Assembly: GCA_964409905.1 (NCBI GenBank)
Contig: CAYPET010000002.1
Location: 1-64,000 of the forward strand
Length of the DNA stretch: 64,000 nucleotides
Reading direction: 5' to 3'
DNA from: JAGNRR01 sp964409905
GTDB lineage: Bacteria; Bacteroidota; Bacteroidia; Chitinophagales; Chitinophagaceae
Program-made: the position numbers and the translations under genes
Notes under the pieces: generated by a model
What the model was told of the DNA's origin: nothing
What the model saw: the letters and a program-made list of their open reading frames with translations, nothing else
The model's database searches: none
Shown here: positions 18,657 to 26,907 of the stretch, in pieces
Position numbering within the stretch: position 1 is the first letter of the stretch
Layout: each line of letters opens with the position of its first letter

Positions 18657-19622
18657 ATGGAAATAGCCCTTGATATAAACGAAATTGCACTCGACAAATT
18701 ACCTAAAGGATATATTCAGCATTATTGGCTTGCATTAACTGAAGATGCAATGGGCACCCCAATCAAGATTCCCATAATGATTTGCAAGGGCATTAGCGAA
18801 GGCCCTGTTGTAGGCATTACTGCCGCAGTACACGGTAATGAACTAAATGGGATTAACGTTATTCAACGCTTATTTAATAATGATTTAGAACCTGAAAAAA
18901 TAAGCGGCACCATCATTGGTGTGCCAATTGTCAATGTACCTTCCTACATTCGCCAGGAGCGCTATTTCAAGGACGGTTCAGACCTCAATAGAATCATGCC
19001 TGGTAAGGCCAATGGAACGGTTGCTGAAACCTATGCACATCGTTTTAAAGAAAAAATACTCTGCCAGTTTGATTATTTGCTCGATTTGCACACGGCAAGT
19101 TTTGGTAGGGTAAACTCCTTTTATATCCGCAGCGACATGAGTAAAAGCATTACCAAAAAACTTGCCAGATTACAAAATGCTGAAATCATTTTACATGCCC
19201 CTCCTGGTGATGGCACTATTCGGGCAGCAGCTGAGGATCTCGGTATCCCCTCTATAACAATAGAAGTAGGGAACCCCAATATGTTCCAAAAAAAAATGAT
19301 CAAAAGTGGATTGGCAGGCATTCACAACGTTTTGGTACATCTGAATATTATTGCGGATGAGCTCGATATTGATGACGAATCAACTGTTGAATGCGCTTCC
19401 TCTCAGTGGTTGTATACCGATATGGGAGGCTTGCTCAATGTGCATGTAGGCCTTTTGGATATTGTAGATCGCGACGAACATATTGCTTCACTGCGCGATG
19501 TCTTTGGCAATGAAATAAAAAAGTATTTTGCGCCGGAACGAGGCATTGTGATTGGCAAAAGTGTAAATCCTGTAAGTCCTACAGGTTCCAGGATATTGCA
19601 TTTGGGTAAAATGATTGAATAA
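18657..19622 (+). CDS. Succinylglutamate desuccinylase/aspartoacylase-family hydrolase
   Basis: A 321-residue member of the AstE/AspA zinc carboxypeptidase-like family. The zinc ligands appear as HGNE (His59, Glu62) and LLDLHTA (His145). DLNR (about 109-112) gives the usual substrate-carboxylate Arg, and TIEVGN supplies the candidate catalytic Glu. The C-terminal part (about 235-321) is the beta-rich family domain. The family cleaves N-acyl amino acids or other amides. It starts 12 bases after the ATP-grasp gene, and the coupling suggests one pathway. It is not arginine catabolism: no other ast gene is present. Confidence 0.85.
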   Translation: MEIALDINEIALDKLPKGYIQHYWLALTEDAMGTPIKIPIMICKGISEGPVVGITAAVHGNELNGINVIQRLFNNDLEPEKISGTIIGVPIVNVPSYIRQERYFKDGSDLNRIMPGKANGTVAETYAHRFKEKILCQFDYLLDLHTASFGRVNSFYIRSDMSKSITKKLARLQNAEIILHAPPGDGTIRAAAEDLGIPSITIEVGNPNMFQKKMIKSGLAGIHNVLVHLNIIADELDIDDESTVECASSQWLYTDMGGLLNVHVGLLDIVDRDEHIASLRDVFGNEIKKYFAPERGIVIGKSVNPVSPTGSRILHLGKMIE

Positions 19623-19653
19623 TAGTTTATACGGTTGTTGTTTACCAAGAAAT

Positions 19654-19818
19654 TCAGGCTAATTGTATAGAATGACGCCGTTTATCTACCCCAACAAGTT
19701 GTTCAACTGGCTGGCATTTGCGTACCCATTCTTTCAATAAACATCGCAAATATTGATAAGTCAAGCGTTTTTGATCATGCGGAAATAGGGTCTGTCCGCA
19801 AAAAGCATGCAAAAGCCA
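19654..19818 (-). pseudogene. Possible short gene relic upstream of atpA
   Basis: The 313-base gap 19623-19935 contains no full gene. On the minus strand a stop-to-stop frame of 54 codons reads like a real protein end (FPHDQKRLTYQYLRCLLKEW, then KCQPVEQLVGVDKRRHSIQLA) but has no ATG, and further plausible coding lies in shifted frames just upstream. It may be the tail of a decayed gene. No family is recognised. Confidence 0.25.
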
Positions 19819-19880
19819 TTAAAAAGGCACTCCTCAGTGAATATCCTTGTAATTTACTCGTGAATATTAGGTATCTTTTT

Positions 19881-19911
19881 TTGTCATTTGCTTGCAGGGC
19901 TATTACCTTTG
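19881..19911 (+). promoter_or_regulatory. Promoter of atpA
   Basis: TTG at 19881-19883, 20 bases, then TACCTTTG at 19904-19911: an excellent match to the Bacteroidota sigma-A consensus TTTG-N19-21-TAnnTTTG. The core TATTACCTTTGCGCCC (19901-19916) is repeated exactly in the atpB promoter on the other strand. The expected leader before the ATG at 19936 is about 18-20 bases. Confidence 0.75.
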
Positions 19912-19935
19912 CGCCCTAATTAAAACAGCATTCTC

Positions 19936-21516
19936 ATGCCAGATATTAAACCAGAGGAAATATCCTCAATTTTACGTGAACAACTTAGCAATTTTAATCC
20001 ATCAGCTGATCTTGAAGAAGTCGGCACTGTTTTACAAATTGGTGATGGTATAGCCCGTGTGTATGGCTTGAACGGAGTGCGTTCAGGCGAGCTCGTTGAA
20101 TTTGACAATGGGGTTCAGGCAATTGCCTTGAACCTTGAGGAAGACAACGTAGGTGTGGTACTAATGGGTGAAAGTAAGGGCATCAACGAAGGCGATAAAG
20201 TTAAGCGCACTGGTCGTATTGCTTCAATAAATGTAGGTGAAGGAATGCTAGGCCGCGTCATCAACACCCTTGGTGAGCCAATTGATGGTAAAGGTCCAAT
20301 TCAAGGTGAAACCTTTGAGATGCCTTTAGAGCGTAAAGCACCTGGTGTAATATTTCGTGAGCCTGTGACAGAACCATTGCAAACAGGTATCAAAGCGATT
20401 GATGCCATGATTCCTGTAGGTCGAGGTCAGCGTGAATTGGTAATTGGTGACCGTCAAACCGGCAAATCAGCTATTTGTATTGACACTATTATTAATCAAA
20501 AAGAATTTTACGAAGCTGGTCAACCAGTTTTTTGTATCTATGTAGCTATTGGCCAAAAAGCTTCTACCATTGCTCAAGTAATGAAAACGTTGGAAGAAAA
20601 TGGTGCAATGCCCTACACAACAATTGTGGCAGCCTCCGCTGCTGATCCAGCACCCTTACAGTTCTACGCACCATTTGCGGGTACAGCCATTGGGGAATAT
20701 TTTCGTGATACTGGTCGTCCGGCCTTAATTGTGTTTGACGATTTGTCAAAGCAAGCAGTAGCTTATCGTGAGGTATCGTTACTATTACGTCGACCTCCAG
20801 GACGTGAGGCATATCCTGGTGACGTATTCTATTTACACTCTCGTTTATTAGAACGTGCCGCTAAAGTGATTTCAAAAGACGAGATTGCGGCACAAATGAA
20901 CGATTTGCCTGATAGTTTAAAAGGAAAAGTAAAAGGTGGCGGATCATTAACAGCCTTGCCAATTATCGAAACGCAAGCCGGGGACGTATCTGCTTATATT
21001 CCTACTAACGTAATCTCGATTACAGATGGTCAGATTTTCTTGGAAACAAACTTGTTTAACTCTGGTGTACGTCCGGCTATTAACGTAGGTATTTCAGTAT
21101 CTCGGGTAGGTGGTAGTGCGCAGATTAAATCAATGAAAAAAGTAGCCGGTACTTTAAAACTAGACCAAGCATTATATCGCGAGATGGAGGCTTTCTCTAA
21201 GTTTGGTGGCGACCTTGATGATGCTACAAAATCAGTGTTGGACAAAGGTGCTCGTAACGTAGAAATCCTAAAACAAGGTCAGTTTCAACCTTTTCCTGTA
21301 GAAAAGCAAGTAGCAATCATTTTCTTAGGAACGAACAATTTAGTGCGCAAAGTGCCAGTAAATAAAATGAAAGAGTTTGAAGAGCAATTTTTGTTAGAAA
21401 TGGAGAATAAATTGCCACATGTATTAGCCGAGTTCAAAAAGGGCACATTGCCCGATGACGGTATTGCCGAATTGAAAGAATTAGCAGCTAACCTGGTAAA
21501 ACAATTTGCCGCATAG
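19936..21516 (+). CDS. atpA: F1Fo ATP synthase subunit alpha
   Basis: A 526-residue F1 alpha subunit. It shows the N-terminal crown (GIARVYGLNGVRSGELVEF), the P-loop GDRQTGKSAICIDT, the LIVFDDLSKQAVAYREVSLL region, the RPPGREAYPGD motif and the alpha signature PAINVGISVSRVGG with its arginine finger. The length is normal for Bacteroidota. It is separated from the rest of the Fo/delta operon: atpBEFH lie downstream on the opposite strand, convergent, and atpG does not follow. It has its own promoter and terminator. Confidence 0.98.
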   Translation: MPDIKPEEISSILREQLSNFNPSADLEEVGTVLQIGDGIARVYGLNGVRSGELVEFDNGVQAIALNLEEDNVGVVLMGESKGINEGDKVKRTGRIASINVGEGMLGRVINTLGEPIDGKGPIQGETFEMPLERKAPGVIFREPVTEPLQTGIKAIDAMIPVGRGQRELVIGDRQTGKSAICIDTIINQKEFYEAGQPVFCIYVAIGQKASTIAQVMKTLEENGAMPYTTIVAASAADPAPLQFYAPFAGTAIGEYFRDTGRPALIVFDDLSKQAVAYREVSLLLRRPPGREAYPGDVFYLHSRLLERAAKVISKDEIAAQMNDLPDSLKGKVKGGGSLTALPIIETQAGDVSAYIPTNVISITDGQIFLETNLFNSGVRPAINVGISVSRVGGSAQIKSMKKVAGTLKLDQALYREMEAFSKFGGDLDDATKSVLDKGARNVEILKQGQFQPFPVEKQVAIIFLGTNNLVRKVPVNKMKEFEEQFLLEMENKLPHVLAEFKKGTLPDDGIAELKELAANLVKQFAA

Positions 21517-21545
21517 TCTGACAAATAAACCTAAATATTCTATCT

Positions 21546-21575
21546 AAGGCCGCTTCACAAGGAGCGGCTTTTTTC
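21546..21575 (+). terminator. Rho-independent terminator after atpA
   Basis: GCCGCT (21549-21554) pairs with AGCGGC (21563-21568) around an 8-base loop, followed by six T and flanked by AAG/CTT. It lies 33 bases after the atpA stop. Confidence 0.85.
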
Positions 21576-21590
21576 GTCATACTGTTGACT

Positions 21591-21986
21591 CGACAATTAT
21601 ATTTGGCTCTAAATTGGGTTTTTTTAATTGCTATTTTGGCGCTGATTCGACAAGCTTTGTAGGCAGCTCACAGCCCAAATATGGCATTCATGCTTCACAA
21701 TTTGCAGATAGTTCACATGTGCAGCTATTCTTAAAGAATTGTATTAATAAAAACAATACACTAAATAGTATTTACAAAAGGACAAATTTCGGTCCGGGTA
21801 GCTGTCACTCAACTTTGCCTTATGGAGGAGTGCAACCAAATTTGCTATGATAAGCGAGAACTGTATAATAGTGTGGGGCAAATATTGGTTAGCACTTTTG
21901 CAAATGAGATAGATATTAGTGCTTTGTCTAGTGGTGTTTATTATTTGCACTGTGGTGGTGAGGTACAGAAAGTAATCGTTCAATAG
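21591..21986 (+). pseudogene. Relic of a T9SS-secreted protein gene between atpA and atpH
   Basis: The 650-base gap between the convergent atp units carries decayed coding sequence. From 21849 to the TAG at 21984-21986 one frame reads YDKRELYNSVGQILVS, then ISALSSGVYYLHCGGEV and a Val-rich end, which is the last third of a type A T9SS sorting domain. Upstream, the same frame is broken by stops, while a +2 frame (open 21591-21850) reads like secreted-protein sequence and is closed by TGA 21848-21850. This suggests at least one frameshift. No complete start or signal peptide remains. Confidence 0.5.
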
Positions 21987-22120
21987 GTTGTTCAAATTGC
22001 CACTAACACCAAGGAATACAGTGAGTTTCCTGAATTATCGTACACTTTTGTCTTTTCTACAGTGATTTTTTACGCGGCGTTTGTAATGTCAAATTGTATT
22101 AAAAGTCAGTGATAATAAAA

Positions 22121-22148
22121 AAAAGACCGAGTAACAACTCGGTCTTTT
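22121..22148. terminator. Bidirectional terminator downstream of atpH
   Basis: A perfect 12-bp stem, AAAAGACCGAGT / ACTCGGTCTTTT with loop AACA, has T-runs on both strands. It lies 20 bases beyond the atpH stop and should end the minus-strand atpBEFH transcript; it could also stop readthrough from the plus strand. Confidence 0.9.
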
Positions 22149-22168
22149 TGGTAATAAATGAATATTGT

Positions 22169-22756
22169 TTAGATATCAGTCTTCTGCCCTGTTGAGAATT
22201 TGGGCAAATAGATATTTTTCATGAATTGATCTTTAATGTCTTTCAAATCGCGAGCAATGCTTGCGTCAAACAGATTATTATTTGCTTCTAATACAAAACC
22301 ACCAATTAGTTTTTCATCAACACGGATATTCAAATCAATTTCTTGACCATTAAGTTGTGATGTGATTTTTTCGGTGATTTGTTTTTTTAATTCATCACTT
22401 AATTCATGGGCTACGGTTAACTCAACTGTACTAATGTTTTTGTGCTTTTTATAAAGTTGTTCAAAGGCCGCGAAAATTTCTGGTAAAAAAGCATCGCGCT
22501 TTTTGTTGATAATCAAATTGATAAAAGAGGTAGTTAATACATCTGTACCCACTTTTTCAGAAAGGGCATTTACGATTTTTGTTTTTTTATCTGAATTAAT
22601 GATAGGGCTTAGGAACAAATTTTTCAGATCAACGTTACCGCTGGTCATTTTAGCAAAGCCGGACATGCTGTTGCGCACTTCCTCCAGTTTATTTTGCTCC
22701 AATGCTAATCCGAGCAGAGCTTTTGCGTATCGTGCGGCTAATAATGGGTTGTTCAT
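22169..22756 (-). CDS. atpH: F1Fo ATP synthase subunit delta
   Basis: A 195-residue delta (OSCP-like) subunit that links F1 to the b-subunit stalk. The N-terminal helical domain starts NPLLAARYAKALLGLALEQ; the C-terminal domain contains the family signature region LIGGFVLEANNNLFDASIARDL. It is the last gene of the atpB-E-F-H operon; in most Bacteroidota atpA and atpG would follow here. Confidence 0.93.
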   Translation of the reverse strand: MNNPLLAARYAKALLGLALEQNKLEEVRNSMSGFAKMTSGNVDLKNLFLSPIINSDKKTKIVNALSEKVGTDVLTTSFINLIINKKRDAFLPEIFAAFEQLYKKHKNISTVELTVAHELSDELKKQITEKITSQLNGQEIDLNIRVDEKLIGGFVLEANNNLFDASIARDLKDIKDQFMKNIYLPKFSTGQKTDI

Positions 22757-22793
22757 TGTGATTACTTATTTCGTGATGCCAATCAGCCTAAAA

Positions 22794-23288
22794 TTAATTC
22801 AATTCAATTTCCGACGTAAGTTTGGTAATGTAACCTTCCTGGGCTGCTTTATCTTTCAATTCGCTACGCAACACCTTTTCGCTTACCTCAATAACTAAAT
22901 TACCCACTTGGTTTTTTACGTCAGTCAATGCAGCTAATTTTTCATTTTCAATTTGCTGGCGAGCATCAGCTATGATTTTGTTTGCTTCAGCCTTTGCCTG
23001 CTCTTTAGCGTCGTTGATGATTTTATCTTTTGCTTCTTTTGCTTCACGCATAATTTGAGAACGTTCAGCACGGGCTTCGTTCAGCACTTTTTCATTTTCA
23101 GCCGTCATTTCGGCCATTTCTTTTTTTACTCGCTCGGCTGTAGCAATGCTGTCTGCGATATTACTTTCACGCTCGCTCAAGGCGCCAAGGATAGGACCCC
23201 ATGCAAACTTTTTCAACAAAAAGAAAAAGATAAGAAAGGCAACGAGCGTCCAAAAAAATAATCCGAATTCTGGTAATAATAAATCCAT
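22794..23288 (-). CDS. atpF: F1Fo ATP synthase subunit b
   Basis: A 164-residue b subunit. One N-terminal membrane helix (about residues 5-26, LPEFGLFFWTLVAFLIFFFLL) is followed by the conserved WGPILGALSERE and a long charged Ala/Glu/Lys-rich coiled coil that forms the peripheral stalk. It lies 37 bases before atpH in the same operon. Confidence 0.96.
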   Translation of the reverse strand: MDLLLPEFGLFFWTLVAFLIFFFLLKKFAWGPILGALSERESNIADSIATAERVKKEMAEMTAENEKVLNEARAERSQIMREAKEAKDKIINDAKEQAKAEANKIIADARQQIENEKLAALTDVKNQVGNLVIEVSEKVLRSELKDKAAQEGYITKLTSEIELN

Positions 23289-23388
23289 TATTTATTTATT
23301 TAAAAGTTTTTCTATTTTCAATTCAAAGTTAAAAAATTACTGTGCCTGCCGCCCTTTGCATTAGGCACAGTAAGTAGTTTTCGCTCGT

Positions 23389-23631
23389 TTATAAAACGAT
23401 AGCAAGGATACCTGCAATTACACCAAAAAGGGCAACACCTTCTACAAGTGCAGCTGCAAGAATCATGTTAGAGCGAAGGTCGTTTGATACTTCTGGTTGG
23501 CGAGCCATAGCTTCCAACGCACCTTTACCAATTTGACCTACACCAACACCGGCGCCTAAAGCTGCAATTCCTGCACCTACTGCACCTCCTGCTGAAGCGA
23601 TTCCGTCTAATAACACTGTTAATACTGACAT
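23389..23631 (-). CDS. atpE: F1Fo ATP synthase subunit c
   Basis: An 80-residue c-ring proteolipid with two hydrophobic helices joined by the polar loop ARQPE. The ion-binding carboxylate is Glu64 in AALVEGVALFG. The residue after it is Gly rather than the Ser/Thr expected for sodium-type c subunits, so proton coupling is most likely. Helix 1 is rich in Gly and Ala (GAVGAGIAALGAGVGVGQIG). Confidence 0.97.
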   Translation of the reverse strand: MSVLTVLLDGIASAGGAVGAGIAALGAGVGVGQIGKGALEAMARQPEVSNDLRSNMILAAALVEGVALFGVIAGILAIVL

Positions 23632-23659
23632 ATATATTTGAATTTAAAAAGTGAACATA

Positions 23660-24739
23660 TTAATGATGCGGCTCTTCAATAGCTTGACCAATAAACACGG
23701 CCGCAAGGTTTGTAAAAATGAATGCCTGTATGGCCGCCACCAACAGCTCTAAGAAGAACATGAAAATGGTGAAACCTACTGAAACAGGTAAAAAAGCTAC
23801 TCCGGCAATTTTGCTCAAGGAGCTAAAAATGAAAATCAATAAAATTACGCTAAGTATAATAGTGTGACCCGCGAAAATATTGGCGAACAAACGTATTGCA
23901 AGAGCTGCGGGCTTAATCACCAGGTTAGAAACTATTTCGATGGGAACTAAAATAAATTTGATTGCTGTAGGTACCCCAGGAGGATTGAACATATGTCCCC
24001 AAAAATGTTTGTTTGAATTGGCAAGCATAATCACGAAGAAAATCAAAGCCAGCACAATCGTTACGGCAATATTGCCTGTTAAGTTTACAGATCCCGGCGG
24101 GAAAGGAATCATGCCAAACATATTATTTACCCAAATAAAAAAGAAAAGGGTCAATAAAAAAGGCATATACTTCATGTATTTATCCTTACCGAGATTGGGT
24201 TCGGCCACAGACTCTCTAATAAAACCAATAGCAGCTTCAACCGCATTCTGCATGCCTTTTGGCGCAGAGGTTCTGCCAATGCCCGATTTATATTTTTTTG
24301 CAATACCTGTGAAAATCCACAACATGAGCAGGATAGACAAAATCATGGAAACCACATTTTTTGTCATGGATACATCATAGAAACTGCTACCGTCCGTAGC
24401 GACAATTTTACCACTCTCATGGTCTAGGCGATACCCATTATATTCAGCATGACCATGCTCAAATTTAGAAGACAAGAAAATATCGAAACCCTTTGTAGGG
24501 TTGTATATCATTACCGGTAATGGAATAGCGACGTGGTGACCCCCAAAAGAAGTAATGTGCCAATCATGCGCATCTCGAATGTGACCAAAAATTTCACCTT
24601 TTATATCCAGCTTACCCTCTTCGTGATGCGTTTCCTGAGCATGCGATGCTTGTTGGGCGTCATGCTGAGCAATACTTTGTATTGGCAAATTAAAAAGTAC
24701 AATAAGACTGAATACTGCTATATAAAGTTGTTTTCTCAC
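23660..24739 (-). CDS. atpB: F1Fo ATP synthase subunit a
   Basis: A 359-residue a subunit of the long Bacteroidota type. It has an N-terminal signal peptide, a His-rich periplasmic extension (residues about 25-110), and then the five to six membrane helices of the proton channel. The essential Arg is in KPAALAIRLFANIFAGH, and the C-terminal AIQAFIFTNLAAVFIGQA is typical. The start is GTG at 24739; no in-frame ATG lies nearby, and the promoter -7 box 23 bases upstream supports it. It is the first gene of atpBEFH. Confidence 0.95.
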   Translation of the reverse strand: MRKQLYIAVFSLIVLFNLPIQSIAQHDAQQASHAQETHHEEGKLDIKGEIFGHIRDAHDWHITSFGGHHVAIPLPVMIYNPTKGFDIFLSSKFEHGHAEYNGYRLDHESGKIVATDGSSFYDVSMTKNVVSMILSILLMLWIFTGIAKKYKSGIGRTSAPKGMQNAVEAAIGFIRESVAEPNLGKDKYMKYMPFLLTLFFFIWVNNMFGMIPFPPGSVNLTGNIAVTIVLALIFFVIMLANSNKHFWGHMFNPPGVPTAIKFILVPIEIVSNLVIKPAALAIRLFANIFAGHTIILSVILLIFIFSSLSKIAGVAFLPVSVGFTIFMFFLELLVAAIQAFIFTNLAAVFIGQAIEEPHH

Positions 24740-24762
24740 GGAAAGGTGCTTGAATTCGGGCG

Positions 24763-24794
24763 CAAAGGTAATACCCCTTTGTTTAAAAGTTCAA
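24763..24794 (-). promoter_or_regulatory. Promoter of atpBEFH
   Basis: On the minus strand TTG (24792-24794) is followed after 21 bases by TACCTTTG (24763-24770). The core TATTACCTTTGCGCCC (24758-24773 on the minus strand) is identical to that of atpA, and both continue with xAATT. It lies about 23 bases before the atpB GTG. Confidence 0.75.
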
Positions 24795-24958
24795 TAAACA
24801 ATCTATATATTTTTACGGTTGTAGTTGATGCATTAACTGTTTTAATGCTCATTTCGGACATTCCTTTCGGCTTGTTTTGTTAGAAGCACTAACAATTTAC
24901 AAAATTGCTTGTAATAGTCGCCCAATCTCAAACATGTCCTAACTTTACCCTTTATTTT

Positions 24959-26002
24959 ATGAATATACTTATTACAGGAGGTGCTGGTTTTATTGGTTCC
25001 CATGTCGTGCGTAGGTTGGTAAATCAATATCCTGATGCAAAGATTGTGAACCTTGATGCGCTGACTTATGCAGGAAATTTGGAAAACCTGCGCGACGTAG
25101 AATCTGCTCCAAATTATACTTTTATTAAAGGGGATATCTGTGATAAAATGCTTATTCCAAAAATTTTTGCAGATTATCAAATTACACATGTTGTTCATTT
25201 GGCAGCTGAAAGCCATGTCGATCGTTCAATAAGTAACCCCTTGGCTTTTGTTGAAACCAACGTGATGGGGACTGGGAATCTTTTGTTGGCGGCCAAAGAA
25301 GCCTGGAAGGGCAACTTGGAAGGCAAAAAATTCTATCACATCTCTACAGATGAAGTTTATGGATCTCTTGGCGAAACTGGTTTTTTCTATGAGGATACTG
25401 CTTATGACCCGCGCAGTCCGTACTCTGCAAGTAAAGCCGGAAGCGATCATTTGGTCCGTGCTTTTTACCATACTTACAAGCTACCTGTTGTAATTAGCAA
25501 CTGCTCGAATAATTATGGTCCAAATCATTTCCCTGAAAAATTAATTCCTTTGTGTATCAACAATATTTTGCAGGGTAAACCACTTCCGATATATGGTAAG
25601 GGCGAAAATGTGCGCGATTGGTTGTTTGTAGAAGATCATGCAAGAGCGATTGATGTAATATTAACCAAAGGAACAGTTGGTGAAACCTACAACATTGGTG
25701 GTCATAATGAATGGACCAACATTGATCTTATCAGATTGTTATGTGATAAAATGGATGAGAAATTGGGCAATGAGATGGGCACTAGCCAACAACTCATCAC
25801 ATTTGTTACTGATAGGGCTGGTCATGACCTGCGCTATGCCATAGACGCTGGTAAAATTCAAAAAGACCTAGGATGGGTGCCTTCTGTGACTTTTGAAGAG
25901 GGCTTAACAAAAACGATAGATTGGTACTTGTCAAACAGTGAATGGCTGAACAACGTAACCAGCGGTGATTACGCCAATTATTACGACAAAATGTATAACT
26001 AA
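24959..26002 (+). CDS. rfbB: dTDP-glucose 4,6-dehydratase
   Basis: A 347-residue extended SDR enzyme that converts dTDP-glucose to dTDP-4-keto-6-deoxyglucose. It has the NAD-binding GGAGFIGSH, the catalytic segment STDEVYGSLG with the Asp-Glu pair typical of RmlB, and YSASKAGSDH (Tyr-x-x-x-Lys). The frame opens at 24905, but ATG 24959 (MNILITGG) is the family start. It is the first gene of the long plus-strand polysaccharide cluster and pairs with rfbA 37 bases downstream. Confidence 0.96.
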   Translation: MNILITGGAGFIGSHVVRRLVNQYPDAKIVNLDALTYAGNLENLRDVESAPNYTFIKGDICDKMLIPKIFADYQITHVVHLAAESHVDRSISNPLAFVETNVMGTGNLLLAAKEAWKGNLEGKKFYHISTDEVYGSLGETGFFYEDTAYDPRSPYSASKAGSDHLVRAFYHTYKLPVVISNCSNNYGPNHFPEKLIPLCINNILQGKPLPIYGKGENVRDWLFVEDHARAIDVILTKGTVGETYNIGGHNEWTNIDLIRLLCDKMDEKLGNEMGTSQQLITFVTDRAGHDLRYAIDAGKIQKDLGWVPSVTFEEGLTKTIDWYLSNSEWLNNVTSGDYANYYDKMYN

Positions 26003-26039
26003 ACACTAAGATTGCCCCAAAACATAAAAAGATTATTAC

Positions 26040-26900
26040 ATGAAAGGAATTATTTTGGCCGGAGGCTCCGGAACAAGGTTGTACCCAATTACGAAGGGGA
26101 TTTCCAAACAATTGATGCCTATTTACGACAAGCCTATGATTTATTATCCCTTGTCCGTGCTCATGATGGCTGGTATAAAAGAAATCCTTATTATTACTAC
26201 ACCTGAAGATAGTGAGCAATTTAAAAGACTGCTGGGAGATGGCAGCGAATTGGGATGTAATTTTCAGTACGCAACCCAAGAAGTACCTAACGGGCTTGCA
26301 CAAGCATTTGTAATAGGGGCTGATTTTATTGGTAGCGACAAAGTGGCACTTGTACTGGGTGATAACATTTTTTATGGTAGTGGGCTTGGTCGGAAGTTGG
26401 AGTCATTAAACGATGTGGAGGGTGCATACGTATTTGCCTATCCGGTTTCTGACCCAGAACGATACGGGGTGGTAGAGTTTGACAATGAGAACAAGGCCAT
26501 TAGTTTGGAGGAGAAACCAGTCAGTCCTAAGTCAAAATATGCGGTGCCCGGGCTTTATTTTTATGATAATGATGTGGTACAAATAGCGCGCGATTTAAAA
26601 CCATCACCTCGAGGTGAATATGAAATTACTGATGTAAATAAAGAATATCTCAATAGAGGCAAGCTGAACGTTGCCATTCTTAGTCGTCATACCGCCTGGC
26701 TGGATACCGGTACGTTTGACTCCTTAAGTGATGCCAGTGAGTTTGTGCGTGTAATAGAAAAACGGCAAGGAACAAAAATTGGTTGCATTGAAGAAGTAGC
26801 CTATCATATGGGCTACATAAGCAAAGAACAATTGATGAAACAAGCCGACGACCTAATAAAAAGTGGTTATGGCCAGTACTTAAAAACACTCATATCATAA
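26040..26900 (+). CDS. rfbA: Glucose-1-phosphate thymidylyltransferase
   Basis: A 286-residue RmlA enzyme that makes dTDP-glucose from glucose-1-phosphate and dTTP. It shows the nucleotide-binding signature GGSGTRLYPITKGISKQLMP, the YPLSVLMMAGI dimer region, LVLGDNIFYG and the sugar-phosphate site EEKP. It works directly before rfbB in the pathway. rfbC and rfbD are absent, so the product is not simply dTDP-rhamnose; VioA/VioB-like genes downstream offer another fate. Confidence 0.96.
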   Translation: MKGIILAGGSGTRLYPITKGISKQLMPIYDKPMIYYPLSVLMMAGIKEILIITTPEDSEQFKRLLGDGSELGCNFQYATQEVPNGLAQAFVIGADFIGSDKVALVLGDNIFYGSGLGRKLESLNDVEGAYVFAYPVSDPERYGVVEFDNENKAISLEEKPVSPKSKYAVPGLYFYDNDVVQIARDLKPSPRGEYEITDVNKEYLNRGKLNVAILSRHTAWLDTGTFDSLSDASEFVRVIEKRQGTKIGCIEEVAYHMGYISKEQLMKQADDLIKSGYGQYLKTLIS

Positions 26901-26907
26901 ATTACAA

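Noticed and set aside
24842..25216. Minus-strand 124-codon frame across the rfbB start
   Set aside because: It is antisense to rfbB and has no recognisable motif.
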